A DNA stretch of 64,000 bases from Clostridiales bacterium (GCA_018374355.1 JAHAFI010000010.1:1-64000), one strand, 5' to 3'; shown: positions 31,769 through 40,957, counted from the stretch's first letter. Notes: a model not told the origin generated them from the sequence alone. Program-made: numbers and translations.

Positions 31769-32827
31769 ATGGGAGTATACAAGGAAGGTAAAAACTGGAA
31801 AGTACAGGTGTATTACAAGGACTGGCAGGGCAACAGGTTGAGAAAACAGAAACGTGGGTTCAAAACAAAAGGAGAAGCAAAAGAGTGGGAGAGGGACTTT
31901 CTTCAACAGCAGAAACAGAGCGTTGATATTGAATTTGGAAATTTCCTGGAGATTTATTATAAGGATATGGAAGTGCGGTTACGTGAGAATACCATGTACA
32001 CCAAACGTTACATTATTGAGTTGAAAATCAAACCGTTCTTTGAACACAAAATTATGAGTGAGATTACGGTAGCAGATATCAGAGCCTGGCAGAATGAGCT
32101 GCTGAAACAGAATTATTCGGAAACCTACCTAAAAACAATCAACTGTCAGCTGGGTGCAATTTTTAACTATGCGGTTCGCTATTATAATCTGCGGGATAAT
32201 CCGTGCAGAAAAGCAGGCAGCATCGGGAAGAGCAAGGGAGAACCGAAGGATTTTTGGATGCAGGATGAATTTGATACGTTTCTTGAAGCAGTGAGCGATA
32301 AGCCAGAGGCGAAGATGGGATTTCAACTTCTGTATTGGACCGGCATGAGAATCGGTGAACTTTTAGCTTTAACTTATAATGACATCAATCTGGAAGAAAA
32401 AACGGTATCCATTAGCAAATCATACCAGAGATTAAAAGGAAAAGATGTTATTACGAAGCCCAAAACTCCAAAGAGCATTAGAGTGATCACGTTGCCGGAC
32501 TTTTTGGTTGAGGAATTTATAGAATACGGCAGCCATCTGTACGGAATTATGAAGAACGAAAGAATGTTCCGTTTTACGAAATCCTATATGGAACATTGCA
32601 TGGTGAACGGTATTGAAAAATCAGGGGTAAAGAGAATCCGTCTGCATGATCTCAGGCATTCACACGCCAGTATGCTGGTGGATATGGGAGTTGCTCCATT
32701 GGAGATTGCAGAACGCCTGGGTCACGAAAATGTGCAGACAACCTTGAACACCTATTCACATTTGTATCCGTCAACACAGAGTAAGTTAGCTGGATTGCTC
32801 AATCAGAAGTATAAGGACAAAGAGTAA
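31769..32827 (+). CDS. int: Tyrosine recombinase (integrase) of the ICE
   Basis: 352 residues, the same architecture as the integrase at 23398: AP2-like arm-binding domain, SAM-like core-binding domain and catalytic domain with R194, H293-D-L-R296-H, H319 and Y329. All residues needed for catalysis are present. The two integrases share long stretches yet differ clearly, so they are cousins and not duplicates. Their common neighbourhood at guaA suggests both target the same site. Confidence 0.93.
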   Translation: MGVYKEGKNWKVQVYYKDWQGNRLRKQKRGFKTKGEAKEWERDFLQQQKQSVDIEFGNFLEIYYKDMEVRLRENTMYTKRYIIELKIKPFFEHKIMSEITVADIRAWQNELLKQNYSETYLKTINCQLGAIFNYAVRYYNLRDNPCRKAGSIGKSKGEPKDFWMQDEFDTFLEAVSDKPEAKMGFQLLYWTGMRIGELLALTYNDINLEEKTVSISKSYQRLKGKDVITKPKTPKSIRVITLPDFLVEEFIEYGSHLYGIMKNERMFRFTKSYMEHCMVNGIEKSGVKRIRLHDLRHSHASMLVDMGVAPLEIAERLGHENVQTTLNTYSHLYPSTQSKLAGLLNQKYKDKE

Positions 32828-32843
32828 AAGGAGGCGTATCAAA

Positions 32844-33227
32844 ATGGCAAGTGAAAGGCATGGAAAGCATAACAAACCAACCATTTCTTTTCGGGTAACA
32901 CCGTATGAGCAACAGGTGATTGAAGAAAGAGTAAGGCAGAGTGGAATGAAGAAACAGGATTATATCGTGCGTTCTTGTATTTACAATCATGTTTGTGTGG
33001 TGGGGAAAAGAGAGAATATTGAAATTATCAGATCAGAAGCAAAAGAAATGTACACAGTGTTGGAGGAAGTATCAAAAGAATTAAAAAAGGATGTGCCCGC
33101 ATTATCGGAAGAAGGACTCGACAGCATGACAGAAAGGTATCTGGCATTTCTGGATTCGATGTTGTGGATGCTGAATGGTGCAAAATACTTATGGGAGGAC
33201 AAGGAAGATGAAGAAAAAAACAAGTAA
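32844..33227 (+). CDS. Ribbon-helix-helix protein (MobC-like) of the ICE
   Basis: 127 residues: PTISFRVTPYEQQVIEERVRQSGMKKQDYIVRSCIY, the same fold and position as the protein at 24485. ATG after AAAGGAGG. It may help a relaxase that is not in view, or be an accessory of integration. Its end overlaps parA by 20 bases. Confidence 0.65.
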   Translation: MASERHGKHNKPTISFRVTPYEQQVIEERVRQSGMKKQDYIVRSCIYNHVCVVGKRENIEIIRSEAKEMYTVLEEVSKELKKDVPALSEEGLDSMTERYLAFLDSMLWMLNGAKYLWEDKEDEEKNK

Positions 33228-34014
33228 TGATTGCAGAGTTCTGGCCTTATGTTCACAGAAAGGTGGCGTTGGAAAAACAACAAGCTGTGTGAACCTGGCG
33301 GTAGGATTGGCGAGGGCCGGGAAGCGTGTACTGGTGGTGGATAACGATCCGCAGGGGAGTATGACGGCAAGTCTTGGTTATCCTAATCCGGACGAATTAC
33401 CGGAAACTCTGGCTACAGTTCTCATGAATATTGTAAATGAGGTAACATTTGAAGATTCGCTTGGAATTCTTCATCACGAAGAGGGTATAGATCTGCTTCC
33501 GGCAAATATTGAATTGGCGGGACTGGAGGTATCACTTGTAAATTTTATGAGCAGAGAACTTGTGCTGAAACAATATATTGAACAGGTAAAAGATTCTTAC
33601 AATTATATTTTGCTTGATTGTATGCCTTCGTTAGGTATGCTGACAATTAATGCACTTGCGTGTGCAGATGCTGTGGTAATTCCTGTACAGGCTGCCTATC
33701 TTCCGGTAAAAGGATTAGAGCAGCTGATCCGTACAATTGGAAAGGTACGCAGACAGTTAAATCGTGGTCTGGAGATCGAAGGCATTTTGATTACGATGGT
33801 TGACAGCAGAACTAATTATGCAAGGGATATCACGGAACTGATTCATGAAACATACGGAAATCAGATTCGTATTTTCCCACACAATATTCCATTTTCTGTT
33901 CGTGCCGCAGAAATCAGTGCTGAAGGTGTCAGTATTTTTAAGCATGATCCGAAAGGAAAAGTCGCAGAAGCGTATCAGTATTTAACGCAGGAGGTATTAA
34001 AGGATGAAAAGTAG
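33208..34014 (+). CDS. parA: ParA/Soj-type partition ATPase
   Basis: 268 residues with the deviant Walker A KGGVGKTT (K18 to T25), Walker A' VLVVDNDPQGSMT and Walker B YNYILLDCMPSLG. It would segregate the circular form of the ICE with ParB. The start at 33208 follows GGAGGACAAGGA. It overlaps parB by 11 bases. Confidence 0.93.
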   Translation: MKKKTSNDCRVLALCSQKGGVGKTTSCVNLAVGLARAGKRVLVVDNDPQGSMTASLGYPNPDELPETLATVLMNIVNEVTFEDSLGILHHEEGIDLLPANIELAGLEVSLVNFMSRELVLKQYIEQVKDSYNYILLDCMPSLGMLTINALACADAVVIPVQAAYLPVKGLEQLIRTIGKVRRQLNRGLEIEGILITMVDSRTNYARDITELIHETYGNQIRIFPHNIPFSVRAAEISAEGVSIFKHDPKGKVAEAYQYLTQEVLKDEK

Positions 34015-34870
34015 AAGTGCATCCAAGATAAAACTGACTTCCTATGATGATTTAATTGGCGGGGCAGTAGCCCCGGATGATATCCAGGAGATGCCTATTG
34101 GACAGCTACAGGCATTTGAGAACCATCCATTTCATATTCAGGATGATGAAGAAATGGAGGAATTGGTGGAAAGCATCAAGGCACAGGGGATTTTGACAGC
34201 TTTGTTGGTTCGTCCATCAAAAAAAGGTGGTTATGAAATTATTTCCGGACACAGGAGATGCCATGCTGCTAAGCTGGCAGGATTGATGCAGGTGCCTGTG
34301 ATCATACGAGAAATGGAAGATGATGTTGCAGTAAGAGCGATGGTGGACAGCAATCTGCAGAGAGAGCATATTCTTCCCAGCGAAAAGGCTTTTGCATATC
34401 GGATGAAAATAGAGGCCATCAGTCATCAGGGTGTCAGCGGAGGAATATCTGCAGAGAATGTTGGAAAAGAAGGGCATGACAGTGCAAGGCAAGTTTACCG
34501 TTATGTTCGGCTTACATATTTGTATCTGCCGATTCTGGATTCTGTAGACAAAAATTTACTTGGACTTCAAACGGGTGTGGAACTCTCTTATCTGGGAGAA
34601 CAGGAACAAATATGGGTAGAGGAAGTGCATGGACTAATAGGAAAGTATCCCAGCCTGGATCAGGCAAAAAAGATCAGACAAAAAGGCGAAGAACAGAAAT
34701 TAACAAAAGAAATCGTACAGCTCCTCATAATGGGAGAAAAAAGAAAGATAAAATCGGTTACGCTAAAGCAGAAAGAAATCAGCAGATATTTTCCGGCAGA
34801 TTACGACGAACAGAAAATGCGGACTGTAATCTGCCAGCTTTTGGAAGAGTGGAGCAGTCAAAATAAATGA
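34004..34870 (+). CDS. parB: ParB-family partition protein
   Basis: 288 residues. The N-terminal ParB/Srx CTPase fold is shown by PIGQLQAFENHPFHI, then YEIISGHRRCHAAKLAG and MVDSNLQREHILPSEKAFAYRMK, followed by a helix-turn-helix region. It works with ParA upstream. No clear parS-like palindrome was identified nearby. The chromosomal noc genes are not expected here, so it belongs to the ICE. Confidence 0.92.
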   Translation: MKSRSASKIKLTSYDDLIGGAVAPDDIQEMPIGQLQAFENHPFHIQDDEEMEELVESIKAQGILTALLVRPSKKGGYEIISGHRRCHAAKLAGLMQVPVIIREMEDDVAVRAMVDSNLQREHILPSEKAFAYRMKIEAISHQGVSGGISAENVGKEGHDSARQVYRYVRLTYLYLPILDSVDKNLLGLQTGVELSYLGEQEQIWVEEVHGLIGKYPSLDQAKKIRQKGEEQKLTKEIVQLLIMGEKRKIKSVTLKQKEISRYFPADYDEQKMRTVICQLLEEWSSQNK

Positions 34871-34893
34871 TACAGTAGAGAGGAGGGATTTTC

Positions 34894-35952
34894 ATGAGTA
34901 TAAAAGCAACGTTTCGTTATTTTCAGGGAATGGAAGGCGATATGTATAATTTTTACCGGATTCCAAAATTGTTGTTTACAAGTGAATATTTCAAAAATCT
35001 CTCCTGTGAGGCGAAGGTGCTGTATGGATTGCTGTTGGATCGGATGTCACTTTCAATCAAAAACCGCTGGTTTGATGAAGAAGACAGAGTATACATATTT
35101 TTTTCTGTGGAAGAAATTATGGAACTCTTAAATTGTGGGAGAAATAAGGCGGTCAACTGCTTGAAAGAACTTGATCAGGAACATGGTATCGGTCTGATCG
35201 AAAAAAAGAGGTTAGGGCTTGGTAAAGCAAACGTTATCTACGTGAAAAATTTCAGCCTTCAGGAATATCCGGATGAACCTGCAGAAATTGCGTTGGCATC
35301 TGAGGAAGAAACAGTGGAAAGTGAAGAACAGATACCGTGCAATTATGGACCAAAACAGGCTGAAGACCCCGTAAACACACAGAAGTTTGAAAAACAAACT
35401 TCAAGAAGTTTAGAAAACAAACTTCAGGAAGTTTCAAAAACAAACTTCAAGAAATTTGAAAAACAAACTTCAGGAAGTTTAGAAAATAAACTTCAAGAAG
35501 TTTCAAAAGTAAACTGTAATAATACTGAATATAACGATACTGAATGGAGTAAGACAGAATCCTATCCATCTATCCAGAAAATGGGGAATGATGAGATGGA
35601 TATGAGGCAGGCATATCGCCAGATTATCTGTGACAATATCGAATATGATGTGTTGTGTCAGAGTTATAACCGTGAAAATGTAGAGGAACTGGTAGAACTT
35701 ATGTTGGATGCTATTTGCAGTACAAAGCAACATTTGCAGATTAACGGGGAAACTGTGCCTGTACAAGTGGTCAAGAGCCGTATGTTAAAGATTGGTTATG
35801 AGCATATTCAGTATGTATTCTTTAGCTTGAGCAGGAACACGACAAAAGTGAAAAATATCAGGCAGTATATGCTCACTGTATTATATAATGCACCGGTTAC
35901 GATTAATCAATTTTATGATGCAGAGGTGCGGCATGATATGTATGGGGGATAG
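34894..35952 (+). CDS. repA: RepA_N-family replication initiator
   Basis: 352 residues. The N-terminal 110 residues are a RepA_N winged-helix domain (FYRIPKLLFTSEYFKNLSCEAKVLYGLLLDR, then FFSVEEIMELLNCGRNKAVN). The middle, residues 160-205, is a repeat KFEKQTS-SLENKLQEVSK encoded by 23-bp DNA iterons. The C-terminal domain resembles DnaD/primase-interacting regions of RepA_N initiators. In that family the origin lies inside the rep gene, as it appears to here. It would replicate the excised ICE. Confidence 0.88.
   Translation: MSIKATFRYFQGMEGDMYNFYRIPKLLFTSEYFKNLSCEAKVLYGLLLDRMSLSIKNRWFDEEDRVYIFFSVEEIMELLNCGRNKAVNCLKELDQEHGIGLIEKKRLGLGKANVIYVKNFSLQEYPDEPAEIALASEEETVESEEQIPCNYGPKQAEDPVNTQKFEKQTSRSLENKLQEVSKTNFKKFEKQTSGSLENKLQEVSKVNCNNTEYNDTEWSKTESYPSIQKMGNDEMDMRQAYRQIICDNIEYDVLCQSYNRENVEELVELMLDAICSTKQHLQINGETVPVQVVKSRMLKIGYEHIQYVFFSLSRNTTKVKNIRQYMLTVLYNAPVTINQFYDAEVRHDMYGG
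35381..35504 (+). repeat. 23-bp iterons inside repA
   Basis: The core AAACTTCARGAARTTT starts at 35396, 35419, 35442, 35465 and 35488, exactly 23 bases apart. Each core is itself a near-palindrome. Since 23 is not a multiple of three, the same DNA is read in all three phases and yields a 23-residue protein repeat every 69 bases. Likely initiator-binding origin. Confidence 0.8.
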
Positions 35953-35976
35953 CACAGCATATTTGTTACGTGCATC

Positions 35977-36047
35977 ACTTTGTGCCCGGTGGGCATGAAG
36001 TAAGAGTACAATAGCAGAGATGACTTTGTGCCCAGTAGGCATGAAGT
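35977..36047 (+). repeat. Two copies of a 25-bp near-palindrome before a small membrane gene
   Basis: ACTTTGTGCCC-GGT-GGGCATGAAGT at 35977-36001 and ACTTTGTGCCC-AGT-AGGCATGAAGT at 36023-36047 differ by two bases and are 46 bases apart. Each is an imperfect inverted repeat, so they are candidate operators or RNA hairpins controlling the gene at 36064. Confidence 0.55.
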
Positions 36048-36063
36048 GTAGGAGGGATAAGTT

Positions 36064-36369
36064 ATGTTACGAGTTTTAATTCAATGGTTATTAAAAGCGT
36101 GTGTATTTCCAATCTGGCTGATTGTGACGGTTATACATACCATTGGTACATTTTTGACAGGTCTTGCGTCATGGCTCTTTTATTTAGTAGCAGGGATAGC
36201 AGTAATCACGGCTTTTTGCTGCGTGGGTTTTCAGCTTTATACCTGGCAGGAAGTGAAAAATAATCTGGTTTGTGCCTTTGTATTTATCCTCATTCCAAAT
36301 GTGGGGATGTGGATAGTAACTGGTCTTTCGTTGATTCAGTGTGGATTACAATCTTTCCTGTTTGAATAA
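36064..36369 (+). CDS. Small membrane protein of unknown function
   Basis: 101 residues with three hydrophobic stretches (about 10-30, 35-60 and 75-95). No family recognised. ATG after GGAGGGATAAGTT. It lies between the replication and SSB genes and is followed by a terminator. Confidence 0.7.
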   Translation: MLRVLIQWLLKACVFPIWLIVTVIHTIGTFLTGLASWLFYLVAGIAVITAFCCVGFQLYTWQEVKNNLVCAFVFILIPNVGMWIVTGLSLIQCGLQSFLFE

Positions 36370-36382
36370 GGTAATCTTTAAT

Positions 36383-36410
36383 TGAGAGAGCTTCGGCTCT
36401 CTTTTTTCTT
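36383..36410 (+). terminator. Terminator after the small membrane gene
   Basis: GAGAGAGC-ttcg-GCTCTC followed by TTTTTTC: a UUCG-capped stem with T-run. Confidence 0.85.
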
Positions 36411-36599
36411 TGCACGAAAATGTGCCAATTTAAAAAAATCTTTGATAATCATGTCCGAATTTTTAAATCCCAATCCAGTGTATATGGAAGGCAAAGGTGA
36501 AATTCCTCCGATTTGATAAAAATCCAAACATGAAAGAGGCTCACAGTACTTCCGACTGTACCTTGACAATTTAATGAGCTGATACATCTTGATTAACAG

Positions 36600-36870
36600 G
36601 CTTACCGGATTAGAATATGACCGGCTCGTGCAGGCGAAGACTCCGTATCGGATACAGGAAGAGCGAAGCTAATAATGATACCACCAAAAAGGTGCAGGAC
36701 CTCTGCCGAAACAGGGGACTGTGACTGCTGTATTGCAGCCGGGTCATCTGGAATGATGACAATCAGATGTATATGTACAGACAAGCCAAAATGCGAATAT
36801 GATATTTTCCTATATCGCAGGAGAAATCCTGCGTAAGTGGGGAACGGTTCGACTCCGTTCCTCATTTTTT
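36600..36870 (+). ncRNA. Candidate structured RNA upstream of ssb
   Basis: The gap 36411-36906 has no supported gene. It contains GCAGGA-GAAA-TCCTGC (36817-36832), a stem capped by a GNRA tetraloop, then GGAACGG-TTCGACT-CCGTTCC (36841-36861), whose loop copies a tRNA T-loop, and a T-run to 36870. Upstream, CACC-AAAAA-GGTG near 36681 and other short stems occur. This looks like a folded transcript ending in a terminator. No acceptor or anticodon arm matches, so it is not a tRNA. Confidence 0.45.
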
Positions 36871-36906
36871 GGTGCAGATCATGCACTGAGTTAGGAGGAA
36901 AGGCTT

Positions 36907-37320
36907 ATGAATTCTATCACGATAATGGGAAGACTTGCGAGAAATCCAGAACTTCGGCACATATCGACGCAAAAGGGAGACACTGAGGTGACAAGATTTC
37001 CATTAGTAGTAAGAAGAAACCGTACAAATAAGGCATTTGCGGTTATGATCACTGCTTATGGTGCAAATGCAGGATTTGTACAAAAGTATCTGGAAAAAGG
37101 CATGAAGGTTACTATTTCGGGTGAACTGGTAGTTTCACAGATCAAAGACGAGAAAAGAGAAAGCGTATCTTATTATACAGAGATCATTGTAGATATGCTG
37201 GAATTTGCAGAGTCGAAGGTAAGGAAAGAGACTGGTTCAGATGGTTTTTCTTCTGCAAAAAGAGCAGACATACCATTTGAAATACCGGAGGAAATGGAAC
37301 GGGAAATGCCATTTCGATAA
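36907..37320 (+). CDS. ssb: Single-stranded DNA-binding protein
   Basis: 137 residues: MNSITIMGRLARNPELRHI, an OB fold with FPLVVRRN and VQKYLEKGMKVTISGELVVSQ, and a short tail ending EMEREMPFR. The tail lacks the DDDIPF-type acidic tip of the chromosomal SSB, as is common for mobile-element copies. ATG follows GGAGGAAAGG. Confidence 0.88.
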   Translation: MNSITIMGRLARNPELRHISTQKGDTEVTRFPLVVRRNRTNKAFAVMITAYGANAGFVQKYLEKGMKVTISGELVVSQIKDEKRESVSYYTEIIVDMLEFAESKVRKETGSDGFSSAKRADIPFEIPEEMEREMPFR

Positions 37321-37336
37321 AGAGGAGGACAGAAAC

Positions 37337-37765
37337 ATGAGAAAATATTTTATGGAGTTATTTGTGATGGGGTTTGTTGACAGTGTGGGTAATTTGATTG
37401 AGGAGAATATCCTGCGAGATGCCCAGAAAACTGCAGCACTGACAGCGAAGATTATGGGAGAGAATATGAATGGCACAAGGGAGCTGGAATTATTCATGAA
37501 CAAACTTCTTTGTGCATGGATGGTTTGCTCAGACGAGAGTTTTTCAAGATGTGTTACTTGTCTCGTTGGAGAGGATGCAGCTAGCGTGGAAGAACATTTA
37601 TGGACTGTAGGTTCAGTACTGGAAGATGATGAATATAGTGATTATATTTCAGAGTATCTTCTGGCATTGATTGTCGAAGTGGCAAACATGACAAGGGATC
37701 AGATGATTGAGAATTTTATGAGGTTTATGTCAGGAGGTTTGGGAGATGGAGAAGACGGCATGTAA
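37337..37765 (+). CDS. Unknown ICE protein
   Basis: 142 residues, mostly helical, acidic toward the C-terminus (MRKYFMELFVMGFVDSVGNL, ending GGLGDGEDGM). ATG at 37337 after GAGGAGG. It overlaps the next gene by 20 bases. No recognisable motif. Confidence 0.65.
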   Translation: MRKYFMELFVMGFVDSVGNLIEENILRDAQKTAALTAKIMGENMNGTRELELFMNKLLCAWMVCSDESFSRCVTCLVGEDAASVEEHLWTVGSVLEDDEYSDYISEYLLALIVEVANMTRDQMIENFMRFMSGGLGDGEDGM

Positions 37766-38492
37766 AATTACAGAGTTCCGTAATACAGAGTTTGGTGCAA
37801 TTCGGTTAATTGAAGATAACGGAAAATTATTGTTCTGTGGTACGGATGTGGCTTTTGCTCTTGGATATTCCAAGCCTAGAAATGCTATAAATATGCACTG
37901 CAAGGGAGCCCTGAAAAAGGGCGCCCTTACGGCGGGGGGCGTTCAAATGATGACATTTATTCCAGAGGGCGATGTTTATCGTCTAATAACAAAAAGTCAT
38001 TTGCCAGCTGCCCAGCGTTTTGAAAGTTGGGTATTCGATGAAATTCTACCGGCAATAAGAAAAACCGGAGGGTACATGACCAGTGATCTGTTGGAAAGTG
38101 TGCGCAACAATCCAGAGATACTTCTGGAATTTGCACAAAGACTTTTAGATGAGAACAACAGAAACAGAGAACTGCAGAATCAGGTGGAAGAACTCCAGCC
38201 CAAGGCAAATTATTTTGACCACTTCATGGTTAAGGGAGAATGCACAAATATCAGGACAAGTGCAAAGGAAATAGGAGTGCCTGAGAAGAAATTTGTCAAA
38301 TTTCTTTTAAAAGGAAGTTTTTTATATAGAAGTCCATCAGGTACGCTTCTTCCTTATGCGGTACCGAAGAATAAATCCCTGTTTATTGTCAGGGATTTTT
38401 TTAATAATGGACATTTGGGGTCTCAGACATTGATTACTCCAAAAGGAAAAGAATACTTCCTAAATCTGTTTGCAGACCAAGAAGATGAATAA
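37746..38492 (+). CDS. BRO/antirepressor-like protein
   Basis: 248 residues. The N-terminal Bro-N domain is clear (GAIRLIEDNGKLLFCGTDVAFALGYSKPRNAI, then FIPEGDVYRLITKS and FESWVFDEILPAIRKTGGY). The C-terminal half (TSAKEIGVPEKKFVKFLL) resembles the phage KilAC antirepressor DNA-binding domain. In phages these counter repressors; here it could trigger ICE induction. It starts inside the preceding gene after AGGAGG. Confidence 0.85.
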   Translation: MEKTACKITEFRNTEFGAIRLIEDNGKLLFCGTDVAFALGYSKPRNAINMHCKGALKKGALTAGGVQMMTFIPEGDVYRLITKSHLPAAQRFESWVFDEILPAIRKTGGYMTSDLLESVRNNPEILLEFAQRLLDENNRNRELQNQVEELQPKANYFDHFMVKGECTNIRTSAKEIGVPEKKFVKFLLKGSFLYRSPSGTLLPYAVPKNKSLFIVRDFFNNGHLGSQTLITPKGKEYFLNLFADQEDE

Positions 38493-38561
38493 TTGGAAAG
38501 GTGGTGATTGCCATGATTTCAATACTGGACAGCACGTAAAACGCTGAAAGGAGGGAAATTC

Positions 38562-39053
38562 ATGCAAGAAGAAGTAACACAGAAAACGGTAACGTTTTGT
38601 GTGCGGACGACAAAAATGACGGCAGATGTTCTGAAAAAAGTGATCGCTGCATATCTGCGGCATCAGAAACAGAAAAGTGCAGAGAAAAAAGCACAGAAAA
38701 ATCAGCCAAAACAGGGGAAAATCACGGTAAAAGAACTGGCAAAACAGAATGCCGGGATGACGAATATCGAGATCACGCCCAAGAATATCAAGTCTTTTGA
38801 ACGTTATGCCAGAAAATACGGGATCAACTATGCCCTGAAAAAGGATAAGTCAAAAGAACCGCCGGTATATCTGGTGTTCTTTAAGGGGCGTGACCAGGAT
38901 GCGATTAACGCTGCTTTCCGTGAATTTTCCCAGAAAGAAATACAGAAGGCGAATCGTCCTTCGCTTCATAAGCGGCTGGCAGCATATCGAAGTATTGTTG
39001 CCGGGAAGGGGAAGGACAAAGCCAGAAACAAGCATCAGGAGGTATCCAGGTGA
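38562..39053 (+). CDS. PcfB-family (DUF3801) conjugation protein
   Basis: 163 residues: VTFCVRTTKMTADVLKKVIAAYLRHQ, then GKITVKELAKQNAGMTNIEI and FERYARKYGINYALKK, the DUF3801/PcfB pattern. PcfB works with the coupling protein PcfC (VirD4), whose gene follows with a four-base overlap. ATG after AAAGGAGG. Confidence 0.85.
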   Translation: MQEEVTQKTVTFCVRTTKMTADVLKKVIAAYLRHQKQKSAEKKAQKNQPKQGKITVKELAKQNAGMTNIEITPKNIKSFERYARKYGINYALKKDKSKEPPVYLVFFKGRDQDAINAAFREFSQKEIQKANRPSLHKRLAAYRSIVAGKGKDKARNKHQEVSR

Positions 39054-40957
39054 GAAAACTCACGCTTGGAGAACTGACAAAGAAGCTGAAAGCAAAAGCC
39101 AGAGTTACGCTGTCCGCTTTGGATATGAAAAAGCTTATTCTGACAAATGTTCCTTATCTGTTTATATTTCTGTTTGCAGACAGGGCATCCTGCATGTACC
39201 GGGCAAGCCCCGGAGCAGATATGGGGAACAAACTATTATATGCGATGGAACATGCAGACCGGATCCTTGCCGGGTTTCTGCCAAGCTTTTTCTATATGGA
39301 TTTGCTGGTAGGAGTTGGAGCTGCAACAGTTGTAAGGATATTGATCTGGCAGAAACAAGCGGATGCTAAAAAGCTTCGCAAAGGTGTTGAGTATGGCTCT
39401 GCCCGGTGGGGGACGCCGGAAGACATCAAGCCATTTATGGCAGATGATTTTTGGATGAACATCCCTCTTACCGCAACGGAATCCATTACCATGGAGAGCC
39501 GTCCGAAACAGCCTAAGTACGCCAGAAATAAAAATATCTGCGTGGTGGGTGGTTCCGGAAGTGGAAAGACACGTTTTTTTGTGAAGATTTCCATTATGAT
39601 GATGAACTGTTCCATGGTCATTACTGATCCGAAAGGCACACTGATTGAAGAGTGCGGGAAGATGTTAGCAAAAGGACCACCAAAAAAGGATAAGCATGGA
39701 AATGTGGTAAAGGATAAGAACGGGAAAATTGTGCATGAACCTTATGTGATAAAGGTTCTTAATACAATCAATTTCTCCAAGTCCCTCCACTATAACCCGT
39801 TTGCTTATCTTAGATCAGAAAAAGACATCCTGAAACTGGTGACGGTCATCATTGCCAATACCAAAGGAGAAGGCGAAAAAGCATCGGAGGATTTCTGGGT
39901 CAAAGCGGAAAAGCTGCTTTATACTGCACTGATTGCCCTGATCTGGTATGAGGGTGATGAGGATGAGAAGAACATGAATACACTGATCGATCTTTTAAAT
40001 GAAAGTGAGACCAGGGAGGATGATGAGAATTACAAAAATCCGGTAGATATGTTGTTCGATGACCTGGAAAAGAAAAGTCCGGAGCATTTTGCGGTACGCC
40101 AGTATAAGAAATACAAACTTGCTGCAGGAAAGACAGCAAAAAGTATTCTTATCAGCTGCGGTGCCAGACTTGCACCATTTGATATTGCGGAGCTTCGGGA
40201 GATCATGAGTTATGACGAGATGGAACTGGATAAGGTGGGAGACCGGAAAACGGCTCTGTTTCTGATTATGTCGGATACAGATACGACCTTTAACTTTGTC
40301 ATTGCCATGCTGCAGTCACAGCTTTTCAACTTGTTGTGTGACAAGGCAGACGATGTGTATGGCGGAAGACTCCCGGTACATGTTCGTGTCATCTGTGATG
40401 AGTTTGCCAACATCGGTCAGATTCCACAGTTTGACAAACTGATCGCAACCATACGAAGCAGGGAAATCTCTGCTTCTATTATTTTGCAGTCTCAAAGCCA
40501 GCTAAAGGCCATGTACAAGGACAGCGCAGACACCATTCTGGGGAATTGTGACACGATGCTGTTCCTTGGAGGCAAGGAAAAAACGACTCTGAAAGAAATG
40601 AGTGAACTGCTTGGAAAAGAGACGATTGACCTTTATAACACGTCGGAGACCAGAAGCAACCAGAAGTCTTTCGGGCTGAATTACCAGAAAACAGGGAAAC
40701 AGCTGATGACGGAGGATGAGATCGCAGTCATGGATGGCGGGAAGTGCATCCTGCAGATCCGAGGTGTCCGTCCGTTTTATTCGGACAAATATGATATTAC
40801 GAAGCATCCAAACTACCGGCTTTTAGCAGATTACAGCGAAAAGAACCGGTACAAGGTGGAAAAAGAACTGAATCCACAGTACACACCAAAACTGAATGAT
40901 GAAGTGGAGATCGTGGAGATGGATGCAGAGGAACTTACTGGGGATGGAGCGGAATAA
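39050..40957 (+). CDS. VirD4/PcfC-type coupling protein
   Basis: 635 residues. Two N-terminal membrane segments (about 30-45 and 80-100) anchor the ATPase that brings the relaxase-DNA complex to the secretion channel. Walker A is GGSGSGKT (167-174). The Walker B strand is HVRVICDEFANIG, and ILQSQSQLKAMY follows. The start is a GTG at 39050 overlapping the pcfB stop, after AGGAGG. It is full length for the family. No relaxase gene adjoins it. Confidence 0.93.
   Translation: MRKLTLGELTKKLKAKARVTLSALDMKKLILTNVPYLFIFLFADRASCMYRASPGADMGNKLLYAMEHADRILAGFLPSFFYMDLLVGVGAATVVRILIWQKQADAKKLRKGVEYGSARWGTPEDIKPFMADDFWMNIPLTATESITMESRPKQPKYARNKNICVVGGSGSGKTRFFVKISIMMMNCSMVITDPKGTLIEECGKMLAKGPPKKDKHGNVVKDKNGKIVHEPYVIKVLNTINFSKSLHYNPFAYLRSEKDILKLVTVIIANTKGEGEKASEDFWVKAEKLLYTALIALIWYEGDEDEKNMNTLIDLLNESETREDDENYKNPVDMLFDDLEKKSPEHFAVRQYKKYKLAAGKTAKSILISCGARLAPFDIAELREIMSYDEMELDKVGDRKTALFLIMSDTDTTFNFVIAMLQSQLFNLLCDKADDVYGGRLPVHVRVICDEFANIGQIPQFDKLIATIRSREISASIILQSQSQLKAMYKDSADTILGNCDTMLFLGGKEKTTLKEMSELLGKETIDLYNTSETRSNQKSFGLNYQKTGKQLMTEDEIAVMDGGKCILQIRGVRPFYSDKYDITKHPNYRLLADYSEKNRYKVEKELNPQYTPKLNDEVEIVEMDAEELTGDGAE

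Noticed and set aside
36837..36870. A tRNA gene
   Set aside because: The T-loop-like hairpin is striking, but no D-arm, no anticodon arm at the right distance and no acceptor strand matching the sequence after the hairpin.
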